DNA from: Candidatus Woesearchaeota archaeon
Lineage (GTDB): Archaea; Nanobdellota; Nanobdellia; Woesearchaeales; GCA-2686295
Reading direction: 5' to 3'
DNA: 8,681 nucleotides
Assembly: GCA_002686295.1 (NCBI GenBank)
Contig: NZBB01000024.1
Location: 1-8,681 of the forward strand
The first letter of the stretch is position 1, and each line of letters opens with the position of its first letter. The translations under genes were made by a program, and so were the position numbers. The notes beneath the pieces were generated by a model. That model had not been told where the DNA came from. It made no database searches and saw only the letters and a list, made by a program, of their open reading frames with translations. Shown here piece by piece: positions 1 through 6,538 of this stretch.

Positions 1-702
1 CTTATAGATAGGCGTTTGATTGCAAAGAGATCCTACCTGTGAAAACAAACCATTGCCCATGTTCTTTACATTTAATGTAAAAGAAACAGCGTTTTTTCCT
101 GAAGTATACTCTTCAAATCTCGTTATTTGTATTGGTCCTCCAGAGTTTTCTATGTTTTTAACTCCTGAAACTTCGCATATCTCAGTATTTGTTCTGTCAA
201 GCAAATTCTCTTTTATACATAGTTCTGTATTTGCAATTGTTTTATACTGATAACAAACATCAACTACAAAAGGAAATACTTGATTACCAGATAATTCTCC
301 TAAAAAATTGAACTGAGATGGAAAAGTTACGTATACAGGTGGTGAATTTATAGCTTCACCAGTATCTGGATTTATCTCATTTTTTAATACATCTTCTTCT
401 GAAATCATAACTAAATCAGATGTGTTAACTCCAAAATCAGATGCATAAAATCCTTTTAAAGCAAAAGACACATTTTCTCCAGCTACAAATGCTTCGCCTT
501 TATTTTCTAACTTAACTGTAACTGTAAAAGGCGTTACTCCCCCATCTGTAACTTCTGCTGGCGGTTCTCCTTCAATGAATTCAACCAATAAACCTGTTGT
601 GCCACCTATAAATGTTTTTTCCGCTGTGGTTGTTGATGCTTGTTCACCACAAGCAATTAACAAAAACAACGATGCAATGATTAAAACAAATTCTTTCTTC
701 AT
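1..702 (-). CDS. Surface lipoprotein, paralogue 1 of 3 (3' end outside window)
   Basis: This reading frame is open from the ATG at 702 to the window edge (234 codons, no stop), so the C-terminus is missing. It begins MKKEFVLIIASLFLLIAC, a signal peptide with a lipobox (LIAC, Cys18), so the mature protein is probably lipid-anchored on the outer face of the membrane. After a Thr/Ser linker come TFIGGTTGL (residues 30-38), a PP pair, and a beta-rich stretch containing KLENKG. A CYQY motif (Cys150), a CI at Cys162, Cys176, SGGPIQIT and NVKNMGNG follow, then Cys227. The same motifs in the same order occur in the next two upstream lipoproteins, so all three are paralogues. By comparison with them roughly 70-90 residues are missing, probably including a C...C...YxY end module. 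It starts 41 nt after the preceding gene with a strong Shine-Dalgarno, so it is probably cotranscribed with it. The biochemical function is unknown. Confidence 0.88.
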   Translation of the reverse strand, partial: MKKEFVLIIASLFLLIACGEQASTTTAEKTFIGGTTGLLVEFIEGEPPAEVTDGGVTPFTVTVKLENKGEAFVAGENVSFALKGFYASDFGVNTSDLVMISEEDVLKNEINPDTGEAINSPPVYVTFPSQFNFLGELSGNQVFPFVVDVCYQYKTIANTELCIKENLLDRTNTEICEVSGVKNIENSGGPIQITRFEEYTSGKNAVSFTLNVKNMGNGLFSQVGSLCNQTPIYK

Positions 703-710
703 TTTTTAAT

Positions 711-717
711 ACCTCCT
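711..717 (-). promoter_or_regulatory. Strong Shine-Dalgarno (AGGAGGT) for the last lipoprotein gene
   Basis: On the minus strand the 41-nt gap between the two lipoprotein genes (703-743) contains AGGAGGT, 8 nt before the ATG at 702. It is a near-perfect anti-Shine-Dalgarno match and fixes the start. The leading genes of the transcripts here have no such site, which supports this gene being internal to a transcript. The rest of the gap is AT-rich with no other signal that I can support. Confidence 0.8.
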
Positions 718-743
718 AATTATCTGTTTATTTTTTAACTATT

Positions 744-2054
744 TTAACTAACTCTCTTTACACGAACATTTCTTCTTTGAGTTTCAGAGTAACCATACCA
801 TAATTCCATAACTAGTGGTGCTTTATAGGCTGATTTAGCAGTTGTATATTCCATATCATAAGTACAGGTTATCTGTCCTCTTCCATCTCTAAGCCTTATA
901 ACATAGTCATCAGGACTACATTTCAATCTTTGATTGCTTCCAGACATTCTTATATCTCCAAGATACACAACATCTAAACTTTGAATTCCCAATCTACCAG
1001 GATAATAAGGACTACAAAGCTCTAAGTCACCAAGATTTATAACTTTTCCTCTTCCAACATTTTGAATTGTAATTGTAAATATAACTTTTCTCGGAGTATT
1101 TTCTTGTTTTATATTGCTAATTGCTACTGGTGCTCCTTGACTACCTTGAAGGTCAATAGCCCCAGGATAACAAACTTTTTCTGTTTCTGAAAAAGGCTGA
1201 GGGTCTATACATACAACCGGAGTTGCAAAAGTTGAATAACCATAACAACTAGTAACCATGAATGTAATGTCTGTTTCATCTAAACCAGATGGCCATGATT
1301 TTTCAATGTTTCCTGGAAATGAAATTATTGTTGATTCTCCACCAGGATAGTCATAATTATCTGGCGCTAATAAAAATTCTTTACCATTAAATCTATCAAA
1401 AACTAATGAATCAATCATTACAAGCAACGCTTTTCCATGATGAAGAACATCTATATCAATACCTAAACCTGCAAAATCAAAACTAAATCCTCCAGACGTA
1501 CGATCCCAAGAAAGATCTATTTCTGGAAGATTATCCCATCCAAATATTTGAAATAAATTGTTTATTCTAACATTATCAATTCCCTGTCCTGTTGAAGAAT
1601 CACCTCCTAATTCAAATGCACCACCACCTGCTTGGCACCCAAAAAACCCTCCTAAACCACTCCAAAAATCAGTTCCTGTTCCTGACAAATCTAAATCAAC
1701 TCTGCAATTATCAAAGAACCCTCCTTCTGTTTTTGGTATGTTTATTCCTTCTAAATATATTAAACTAGGATCATAACCTGATACATAAATTCCGCCTTTA
1801 GCCCATGAAGCTCCTGTATTATGGATTTCAACAGCTATGTCAAAAGAGTTATAATCATCTGTTAACGCATCACTATAATAGTACAATCTTGATGGAGGCG
1901 CTCCAGAATCTATCATCATTCTAATTCCTTCTGTACCTTGATAAAAATTTTCTCGTGAAGGATCTGATTGTCCGAAACCACCTGAACCACCACCACAAGA
2001 AGATATAAGAAAGACTGATAATAATAAAAGAGTGATAGATATTTTTCTATTCAT
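744..2054 (-). CDS. Surface lipoprotein, paralogue 2 of 3, with glycine-rich insertion
   Basis: The 436-residue protein has a signal peptide and lipobox LISSC (Cys20) followed by a Gly/Ser-rich linker, so it is a predicted lipid-anchored extracytoplasmic protein. The shared framework is: FYQGTEGI (37-44), a PP pair (53-54), VEIHNTG, CYGY (Cys270), CI (Cys282), Cys295, QGAPVAIS (306-313), TIQNVGRG, Cys347, a C-P motif at Cys379, Cys397, WYGYS (419-423), and a basic end VRVKRVS. Between about 104 and 245 it carries a Gly/Asp/Phe-rich insertion of about 140 residues, with two extra cysteines (117 and 140), that the two paralogues lack. The start is supported by a TATA box 27-28 bp upstream of the ATG, implying a leaderless mRNA; there is no Shine-Dalgarno. 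It lies downstream of paralogue 3 with its own promoter, and is followed by paralogue 1. I recognise no catalytic motif; a structural, adhesion or binding role is inference only. Confidence 0.88.
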   Translation of the reverse strand: MNRKISITLLLLSVFLISSCGGGSGGFGQSDPSRENFYQGTEGIRMMIDSGAPPSRLYYYSDALTDDYNSFDIAVEIHNTGASWAKGGIYVSGYDPSLIYLEGINIPKTEGGFFDNCRVDLDLSGTGTDFWSGLGGFFGCQAGGGAFELGGDSSTGQGIDNVRINNLFQIFGWDNLPEIDLSWDRTSGGFSFDFAGLGIDIDVLHHGKALLVMIDSLVFDRFNGKEFLLAPDNYDYPGGESTIISFPGNIEKSWPSGLDETDITFMVTSCYGYSTFATPVVCIDPQPFSETEKVCYPGAIDLQGSQGAPVAISNIKQENTPRKVIFTITIQNVGRGKVINLGDLELCSPYYPGRLGIQSLDVVYLGDIRMSGSNQRLKCSPDDYVIRLRDGRGQITCTYDMEYTTAKSAYKAPLVMELWYGYSETQRRNVRVKRVS

Positions 2055-2077
2055 AATAACTTTCGTGTTAGTTTTAA

Positions 2078-2085
2078 TATTTAAA
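2078..2085 (-). promoter_or_regulatory. TATA box (TTTAAATA) of the middle lipoprotein gene
   Basis: The minus strand reads TTTAAATA, centred 27-28 bp before the ATG at 2054. Archaeal transcription usually starts about 25-27 bp downstream of the TATA centre, so the predicted transcript begins at or next to the start codon (leaderless). This fits the absence of a Shine-Dalgarno. It sits in the 112-bp gap 2055-2166. Confidence 0.6.
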
Positions 2086-2089
2086 CTTA

Positions 2090-2110
2090 TTGATTATATT
2101 TGATTATCAA
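2090..2110. repeat. 10-bp-phased direct repeat and small palindrome next to the promoter
   Basis: On the plus strand TTGATTAT occurs at 2090-2097 and again at 2100-2107, one helical turn apart. The second copy continues into a perfect inverted repeat, TTGAT-T-ATCAA (2100-2110). The block lies immediately upstream of the TATA/BRE region of the lipoprotein gene starting at 2054, where a regulator could act. In AT-rich DNA such short repeats can arise by chance, so a regulatory role is inference. Confidence 0.35.
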
Positions 2111-2148
2111 GCTTTTAAACACAATTTTTGACTCCGAATTCTGAATTT

Positions 2149-2160
2149 CAAACAAAACGA
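2149..2160 (-). terminator. Possible weak T-rich terminator after lipoprotein paralogue 3
   Basis: Just past the stop codon at 2167 the minus strand reads TCGTTTTGTTTG. Archaeal intrinsic termination depends mainly on T-rich non-template tracts, but this one is short and interrupted and has no clear hairpin. Read-through to the next lipoprotein gene is therefore quite possible. Confidence 0.2.
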
Positions 2161-2166
2161 TTAGAG

Positions 2167-3468
2167 CTAATGATGACAATATCCTCCACTTCTAGTCGAC
2201 CACACACATGATGAATTCAAACCACAAGGATCATCATTACAAGTTGCTTTATCAGAATAATCAACACAAGAATTCACATCTAAACATACTGATGTGCAAC
2301 AAACCTTTTCTGGAGAACAATAACCTTCATCTTGTATGCATTTACTTAATCTATTAGCAGACACATTAAATCCTCCTATTGATTCGTAGGTTTCACCTAT
2401 TGCAGTTCTTGAAACACAGTTCCAATCTTCATTTGAGAAAGAAACACCACATTCGAAATTGCCTGAAGAACAAGCTTCACATCTATTAACACATTCGTTA
2501 CCGACCTTTACTTCCCAGTTATCATCACAACCCTCTACTGGTTGAAGATTAGGCAATTCACCTCTAATTATTTCTATATTTTTTGAAATACTTGATTGAT
2601 AAACATACTCTAATTCAATAAGAAAATTAGCATAATAGTTTAAATGAGCTCCAAATCCGCCTTCATTTAAATAACAGTTGGTCGCACCTCTGCTTAAAGA
2701 CACATCTGCAGGATTACACTCTAATTCTTGACCTGAGATGCTTGCTTTTATTCTTACTTTGTTCTGGTTGTTTCTATCATTATTAATACATGCTTTTGAA
2801 AAATCATCGACTGGAGAAAGTACTGTTCCGGAACCTTTGTTTTCCATATAAACCCTTATGAAAGGTCTCATCATCTGACCTCCAAATGATTGCATTTCGA
2901 TTTCTAACTTTGTAATCGCGATAGGCCCCCCTTGATCAACATAAACCTTATTTTCTAATGAACAAACTTTTTGTCTAACATCTTGCGTTAAAGGAGTTGT
3001 ATCTATACATATTTCGTCTGATAACTTTGTTTTATAAGGATAGCAAATAGTCGCAGTTATTTTTGTACTTGGTTGCTGTATTGTTCCGGGAACTTTTTTA
3101 ACTTCAAACGCAGGCAACATCTGATCCAACCATTCACCATCCGGATACTTATAAGATTTGCCTTCTAAAATTACATCTTCCCATCCTTCCATTGAAATAT
3201 CTTTTAAAAAAAAATTGTCGTATTCATACGAAAGAGTTCCTTTACTGCTTTCATTTAATGAATATGAACCCTCATTTGAAACAAGCAATCCAACAGGAAC
3301 ATAAGGTGATTCCTCATAAACTTCATTTGGTGGGCTACTTGGTAAAAAACTTATCTCAACACCTTTTGAACCTTGGAAATAGTTTGTTGAAACTGATGAA
3401 CCATTTCCAGAAGTACAACTCCACAAAAACAATGTCAAAATAACCAAAACAATCAATGTTTTTTTCAT
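2167..3468 (-). CDS. Surface lipoprotein, paralogue 3 of 3, with C-terminal cysteine-rich tail
   Basis: The 433-residue protein opens with a signal peptide and lipobox LWSC (Cys18), then a Ser/Gly/Asn linker. It carries the family framework: YFQGSKGV (30-37), SPP (45-47), LLVSNEG, CYPY (Cys142), CI (Cys154), Cys169, QGGPIAIT (179-186), MENKGSG, Cys227, a C-P motif at Cys251, Cys265, EYVYQS (287-292). The paralogous core ends near 303. Unlike paralogue 2 it continues for about 130 residues in a tail (about 304-433) with 16 cysteines, including CC at 390-391, and ends CHH. That density suggests a disulfide-stabilised extracytoplasmic module, though metal binding cannot be excluded. The ATG overlaps the stop of the upstream membrane-protein gene (ATGA), and a GGTGG element lies a few bases upstream, so translation is probably coupled. 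The function is unknown; a role together with that membrane protein is inferred. Confidence 0.88.
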   Translation of the reverse strand: MKKTLIVLVILTLFLWSCTSGNGSSVSTNYFQGSKGVEISFLPSSPPNEVYEESPYVPVGLLVSNEGSYSLNESSKGTLSYEYDNFFLKDISMEGWEDVILEGKSYKYPDGEWLDQMLPAFEVKKVPGTIQQPSTKITATICYPYKTKLSDEICIDTTPLTQDVRQKVCSLENKVYVDQGGPIAITKLEIEMQSFGGQMMRPFIRVYMENKGSGTVLSPVDDFSKACINNDRNNQNKVRIKASISGQELECNPADVSLSRGATNCYLNEGGFGAHLNYYANFLIELEYVYQSSISKNIEIIRGELPNLQPVEGCDDNWEVKVGNECVNRCEACSSGNFECGVSFSNEDWNCVSRTAIGETYESIGGFNVSANRLSKCIQDEGYCSPEKVCCTSVCLDVNSCVDYSDKATCNDDPCGLNSSCVWSTRSGGYCHH

Positions 3469-5135
3469 TCTTCCACCCTTATAGTTATATCCTCTTTTAA
3501 TGAATAGCTATATTCTGATTCGACAGCAATTGTTCTATCAACTTTAAGATTAGAACCGATGAATTCTGAAGGATTTATTATCTCTGTTTGACAAGTAACT
3601 GTCGTAAAGAATTCACCAGGTGAACTAACAGTAAAAAGATAACTATCTGTTCCTTCTTCTGAATCTATTGAAGATACTTTAGGAATACAATTTGTTAAAC
3701 TTATGTCTTCAGGAATTGTTACTATTAATTTATTAACATAATCTATCTTTCCATGAGACCACGAATTGCTTAATGTAACTCCAAAAGAAGGAATCTTTAC
3801 AGAATCCTGAAACGTTCCTTCAACATCCGCCATATCAATAGCTATTGGTAAATCAATAGAACTCATTCCTATTCCTGCAGGACCAGAAGTATATGTTGCT
3901 TCTGCTTTCTTTGGTATGTCTAAAGCATTATTAACATTTTTTCCTTGAGAATAATAAGACCTTAATGTTTCTCTATCAATAAAAGTATAGGTTACATATC
4001 CCCATGTGGGAAATAAAAATGAAGAAGCAAACATTGCTTTGTAAATTCCTGCTGGAAGACCTTCATTAAAACGACATTCTAATGGTATTGAGTCTTCATA
4101 ATACAACTCATAATCTTCAGGATATACCACTCCAGAAAAAACTTCTTTTCCCTTCAAAGCATAACACCTATTTGTTACTTTAATTGCTCCTTGAAAACTT
4201 TTACCTCTCAAGGTTGCCCAAACAACTATTGGTCTTCCTGCATTAAATACTGGTTCTGTTGTTTTTAAATCCTCAATATAAACCCCCAAAGGCACATCCT
4301 TGTTTTTTTCTACTTGTCCTGTAAAGTAAGGCATATTGATCGTTTGGTCAACTCTATCCATTATATTTGTAGGAATGTTCATTATTGAATCAAACACTTT
4401 TCCAGTATTGACAACAAAAAATTCGTGTAATATCTCTGTTCCTGCACGTGCATCTCCTCCGGGAGAAGAAAGAACTTGTCCTACCGCGATATTTGTCAAA
4501 AATATGTAGACTGCCAACCCTATAACAACGAAGAAATACCATCGCCCAATTTTTTCTATAGCTGTTGAATCAGAAGGATTAAAAAACAAGTATAAAGGCC
4601 AAACAGGCACCGCAAGCAATATTGCAAACAAATAATCTGTATAATAAAAATTCATTATGAATGGAAGAAAAAAAGCAAATAATGAAATTCCTACAATAGT
4701 CCATGTTTCTGAAGAAAGACTTGATTTGTAAATAATAAAAATAGCAAATAATGTTAACGCTACATACAATCCAAGAATCATCATAAAATTTCCAGGCAAC
4801 CTACTAAAATTATTCATCAAACCATCAAACAGATGCAACATAAACGTTAAAATAAAGAAAACACCTATATTTGAATTTCTGCCAGAACCAGATGATGATA
4901 TCTTTCTCCAAACATTTTGTAGTTTATCTTTTCTGGCTTGACTTTTTTCTTCTTTTTTTGCTTCCTCTACGTTCTTTGCTATCTGCTTTTCTTTTTCAAT
5001 TTCTAATCTCGATTTATCTATGGCCTTTTTGTCTTGTTCTTTCTTCATATCAACTGCTTTTTTTGCTTCTATAGCAGGAGCTGCTTCTGGAGCTAAAACC
5101 TCTGCAGCCATCATTGCTTTATCTTTTAAACCCAT
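3465..5135 (-). CDS. Polytopic membrane protein with charged cytoplasmic N-terminus and large extracytoplasmic domain
   Basis: I do not recognise a named family for this 556-residue protein. Residues 1-76 are highly charged, Lys/Glu/Ala-rich and probably helical or coiled-coil, with no signal peptide. About five hydrophobic segments follow (roughly 90-106, 115-137, 145-163, 165-185, 199-220). Residues 221-556 look like an extracytoplasmic, beta-rich region with four cysteines (324, 354, 483, 515), Ig-like in appearance. Its last about 75 residues contain C-I-P at 483-485, Cys515, EYSYS (541-545) and ITIRVEE, an arrangement also seen at the core end of the neighbouring lipoproteins. The gene lies 54 nt after the pilin-like gene and overlaps the next lipoprotein gene by 4 nt, so it is probably the middle of an operon. 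No good Shine-Dalgarno precedes the ATG: an AAGGAG lies about 41 nt away, too far to serve it. An in-frame TAA just upstream excludes a longer start. A scaffold or anchor role for the lipoproteins is inference. Confidence 0.85.
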   Translation of the reverse strand: MGLKDKAMMAAEVLAPEAAPAIEAKKAVDMKKEQDKKAIDKSRLEIEKEKQIAKNVEEAKKEEKSQARKDKLQNVWRKISSSGSGRNSNIGVFFILTFMLHLFDGLMNNFSRLPGNFMMILGLYVALTLFAIFIIYKSSLSSETWTIVGISLFAFFLPFIMNFYYTDYLFAILLAVPVWPLYLFFNPSDSTAIEKIGRWYFFVVIGLAVYIFLTNIAVGQVLSSPGGDARAGTEILHEFFVVNTGKVFDSIMNIPTNIMDRVDQTINMPYFTGQVEKNKDVPLGVYIEDLKTTEPVFNAGRPIVVWATLRGKSFQGAIKVTNRCYALKGKEVFSGVVYPEDYELYYEDSIPLECRFNEGLPAGIYKAMFASSFLFPTWGYVTYTFIDRETLRSYYSQGKNVNNALDIPKKAEATYTSGPAGIGMSSIDLPIAIDMADVEGTFQDSVKIPSFGVTLSNSWSHGKIDYVNKLIVTIPEDISLTNCIPKVSSIDSEEGTDSYLFTVSSPGEFFTTVTCQTEIINPSEFIGSNLKVDRTIAVESEYSYSLKEDITIRVEE

Positions 5136-5189
5136 TTTTTCAAATTAATAAAGAATTCTAACCTCTTTTTTTCAAACTCCTTGTAGATG

Positions 5190-6383
5190 TTATTCTTCAT
5201 TTAAAACAATTTTTAACAAAGCAATATCTACAATCGACTTTGGTATTAACTCTAAAGAGTTAATTCCTGAAAAAACATAATTATCTAAAAGGAAGGAATA
5301 TGCTAAGTCATTAGTCTGTAAAGATCTTGTTCGTCCATTTATATTGTATTCTAATTTTTTATAATCATCATTCACAAATCTTATTTCCATCGAGATATTA
5401 AAGCTTTCATTCAAATCATTATCGACAAATAATTTGTCTTCCAAATCAAAATAATAAACTGGATTAATTAATCCTTCTAAGTTAGAAACAATTGAAACTC
5501 TATCTAAAAAATAGGATCCTTTTGTAGCAACAAATTCCAACTCGTTTTTATCAACGAAAGCTTCGTTTCTATCTAAAAATAATGTGTTATAAACACCACA
5601 ATCTGCTACTCCAGAAAAAGCTTCCTGAGCATTAAAATAAATAATTAAAGGACCTACTGAATTTTGTTCACAATTAGGATAAAATTTTAATTTAATTTCT
5701 TCAAGATTGTTTTTTTCTATCTCACTTAAATAAAAAAATTGTGTGCTTTTACTGTTTGAAATATCTAAAACATCTCCCGTTAACAACAAATTTTTCAGCG
5801 AATATCTATTAAGTCTCCAAAAAGCAAAACCAGGACTTGAAACTTTAAATGATAAGATGTTTTCATCTTCTAAAAACTCTCTTGACAATTCAATTGGTTC
5901 TGGAGTTCCTTTACTTAAACCACCATTAAATATTTCACGACCATTTAAATATATCTCTAATCTTCCAATTGCTTCTTCAACATTAAATGACAATTTAACA
6001 TCTGTTGTCAATCTATTAATTATGTTAAAAGAAATATTAAAAAACTTTTTTTCCCCAAAAGTGTTTTTTAGAAAAACAGAACTTACAGACTTCAAAATAG
6101 CTGCTTCTTTTTGTGAATAAACTCTGAAAGAAGGAACTTGATGTTCTTTGTAATCAAATCTCAAGTATTCTAACCTACCAATGTTCTCTTCGAGCAAATA
6201 TTTATTAAAACCAGAAATAGTAGTTCCGTTTGATGAAGAAGTAAACGTTCTATTATCTTCACCTAACAAAACAGCTCTATCTTCAGGTGGTAAGAATAAT
6301 ATATATAAAAGCATTATGGTGGCTATGATTATCACTAAAATCGCAGCACTTCCAGCACTTGCTTGTTGTCCCTTTTTCATCAT
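5190..6383 (-). CDS. Pilin-like single-anchor surface protein with three beta-rich repeats
   Basis: With the start chosen here the protein has 397 residues and begins MMKKGQQ, followed by one hydrophobic helix (about 12-31) and a long extracytoplasmic part. A KKG before the helix resembles the class III (type IV pilin/archaellin) signal cleaved by PibD/FlaK-type peptidases, although a plain N-terminal anchor is possible. The exterior shows three similar units (about 115-204, 213-304, 310-397). Each has a strand like LEIYLNG, LIIYFNA or LEYNING, then an N-x-L-x-F/L strand (NILSF, NELEF, NSLEL), then a hydrophobic strand. This suggests repeated beta-sandwich modules. Two cysteines (238, 262) lie in the second unit. 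An ATG at 6503 would add 40 residues (a start at 6503), but that leader would span the TATA box and destroy the signal. The gene heads the envelope gene cluster, divergent from Pelota. No family is recognised. Confidence 0.82.
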   Translation of the reverse strand: MMKKGQQASAGSAAILVIIIATIMLLYILFLPPEDRAVLLGEDNRTFTSSSNGTTISGFNKYLLEENIGRLEYLRFDYKEHQVPSFRVYSQKEAAILKSVSSVFLKNTFGEKKFFNISFNIINRLTTDVKLSFNVEEAIGRLEIYLNGREIFNGGLSKGTPEPIELSREFLEDENILSFKVSSPGFAFWRLNRYSLKNLLLTGDVLDISNSKSTQFFYLSEIEKNNLEEIKLKFYPNCEQNSVGPLIIYFNAQEAFSGVADCGVYNTLFLDRNEAFVDKNELEFVATKGSYFLDRVSIVSNLEGLINPVYYFDLEDKLFVDNDLNESFNISMEIRFVNDDYKKLEYNINGRTRSLQTNDLAYSFLLDNYVFSGINSLELIPKSIVDIALLKIVLNEE

Positions 6384-6406
6384 AATAACAAATACTGAAT
6401 CTAAAA

Positions 6407-6414
6407 TATATAAA
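6407..6414 (-). promoter_or_regulatory. TATA box (TTTATATA) of the envelope operon
   Basis: The minus strand reads TTTATATA, centred 27-28 bp upstream of the ATG at 6383. This predicts a transcript beginning at the start codon, and no Shine-Dalgarno is present. It is the best archaeal TATA match in the window and probably drives the pilin-like, polytopic and first lipoprotein genes together. Confidence 0.68.
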
Positions 6415-6446
6415 TTTATTGGTTTTAATGAACTATACGCACACCA

Positions 6447-6461
6447 AAACATTTTATGTTT
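6447..6461. repeat. Palindrome in the divergent intergenic region
   Basis: AAACAT-TTT-ATGTTT is a perfect inverted repeat with 6-bp arms and a 3-bp spacer. It overlaps the 8-bp palindrome GTTTAAAC (6458-6465). It lies between the two divergent TATA boxes, upstream of both promoters, so it could be a shared regulator site. AT-rich composition makes chance occurrence plausible. Confidence 0.3.
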
Positions 6462-6509
6462 AAACAAATAACACAAAAAACTGATTTGTAAACCTATTTT
6501 CAAAAAAAC

Positions 6510-6517
6510 ATTTAAAG
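6510..6517 (+). promoter_or_regulatory. TATA box (ATTTAAAG) of the Pelota-methyltransferase operon
   Basis: ATTTAAAG is centred about 25-26 bp upstream of the Pelota ATG at 6539 and is preceded by an A-rich stretch that could serve as BRE. No Shine-Dalgarno lies before the ATG, which again fits a leaderless transcript. Confidence 0.5.
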
Positions 6518-6538
6518 AACTATTTAATTAATTTAAAC

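Noticed and set aside
20..250. Plus-strand open frame of 76 codons
   Set aside because: It lies opposite the truncated lipoprotein frame, which has a signal peptide, lipobox and Shine-Dalgarno. The plus-strand frame has no start signals or recognisable motifs.
725..739. AT-rich TATA-like stretch before the last lipoprotein gene
   Set aside because: A transcript started from it would begin downstream of the strong Shine-Dalgarno at 711-717, making that site useless. Cotranscription with the preceding gene is the better reading.
3491..3501. TTAAAAGA as a TATA box for the third lipoprotein
   Set aside because: It lies inside the upstream coding region, is a poor match, and the ATGA overlap already explains expression by coupling.
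5743..6471. Plus-strand open frames opposite the pilin-like gene
   Set aside because: They are shadows of the minus-strand gene in AT-rich DNA, with no promoter or Shine-Dalgarno of their own.
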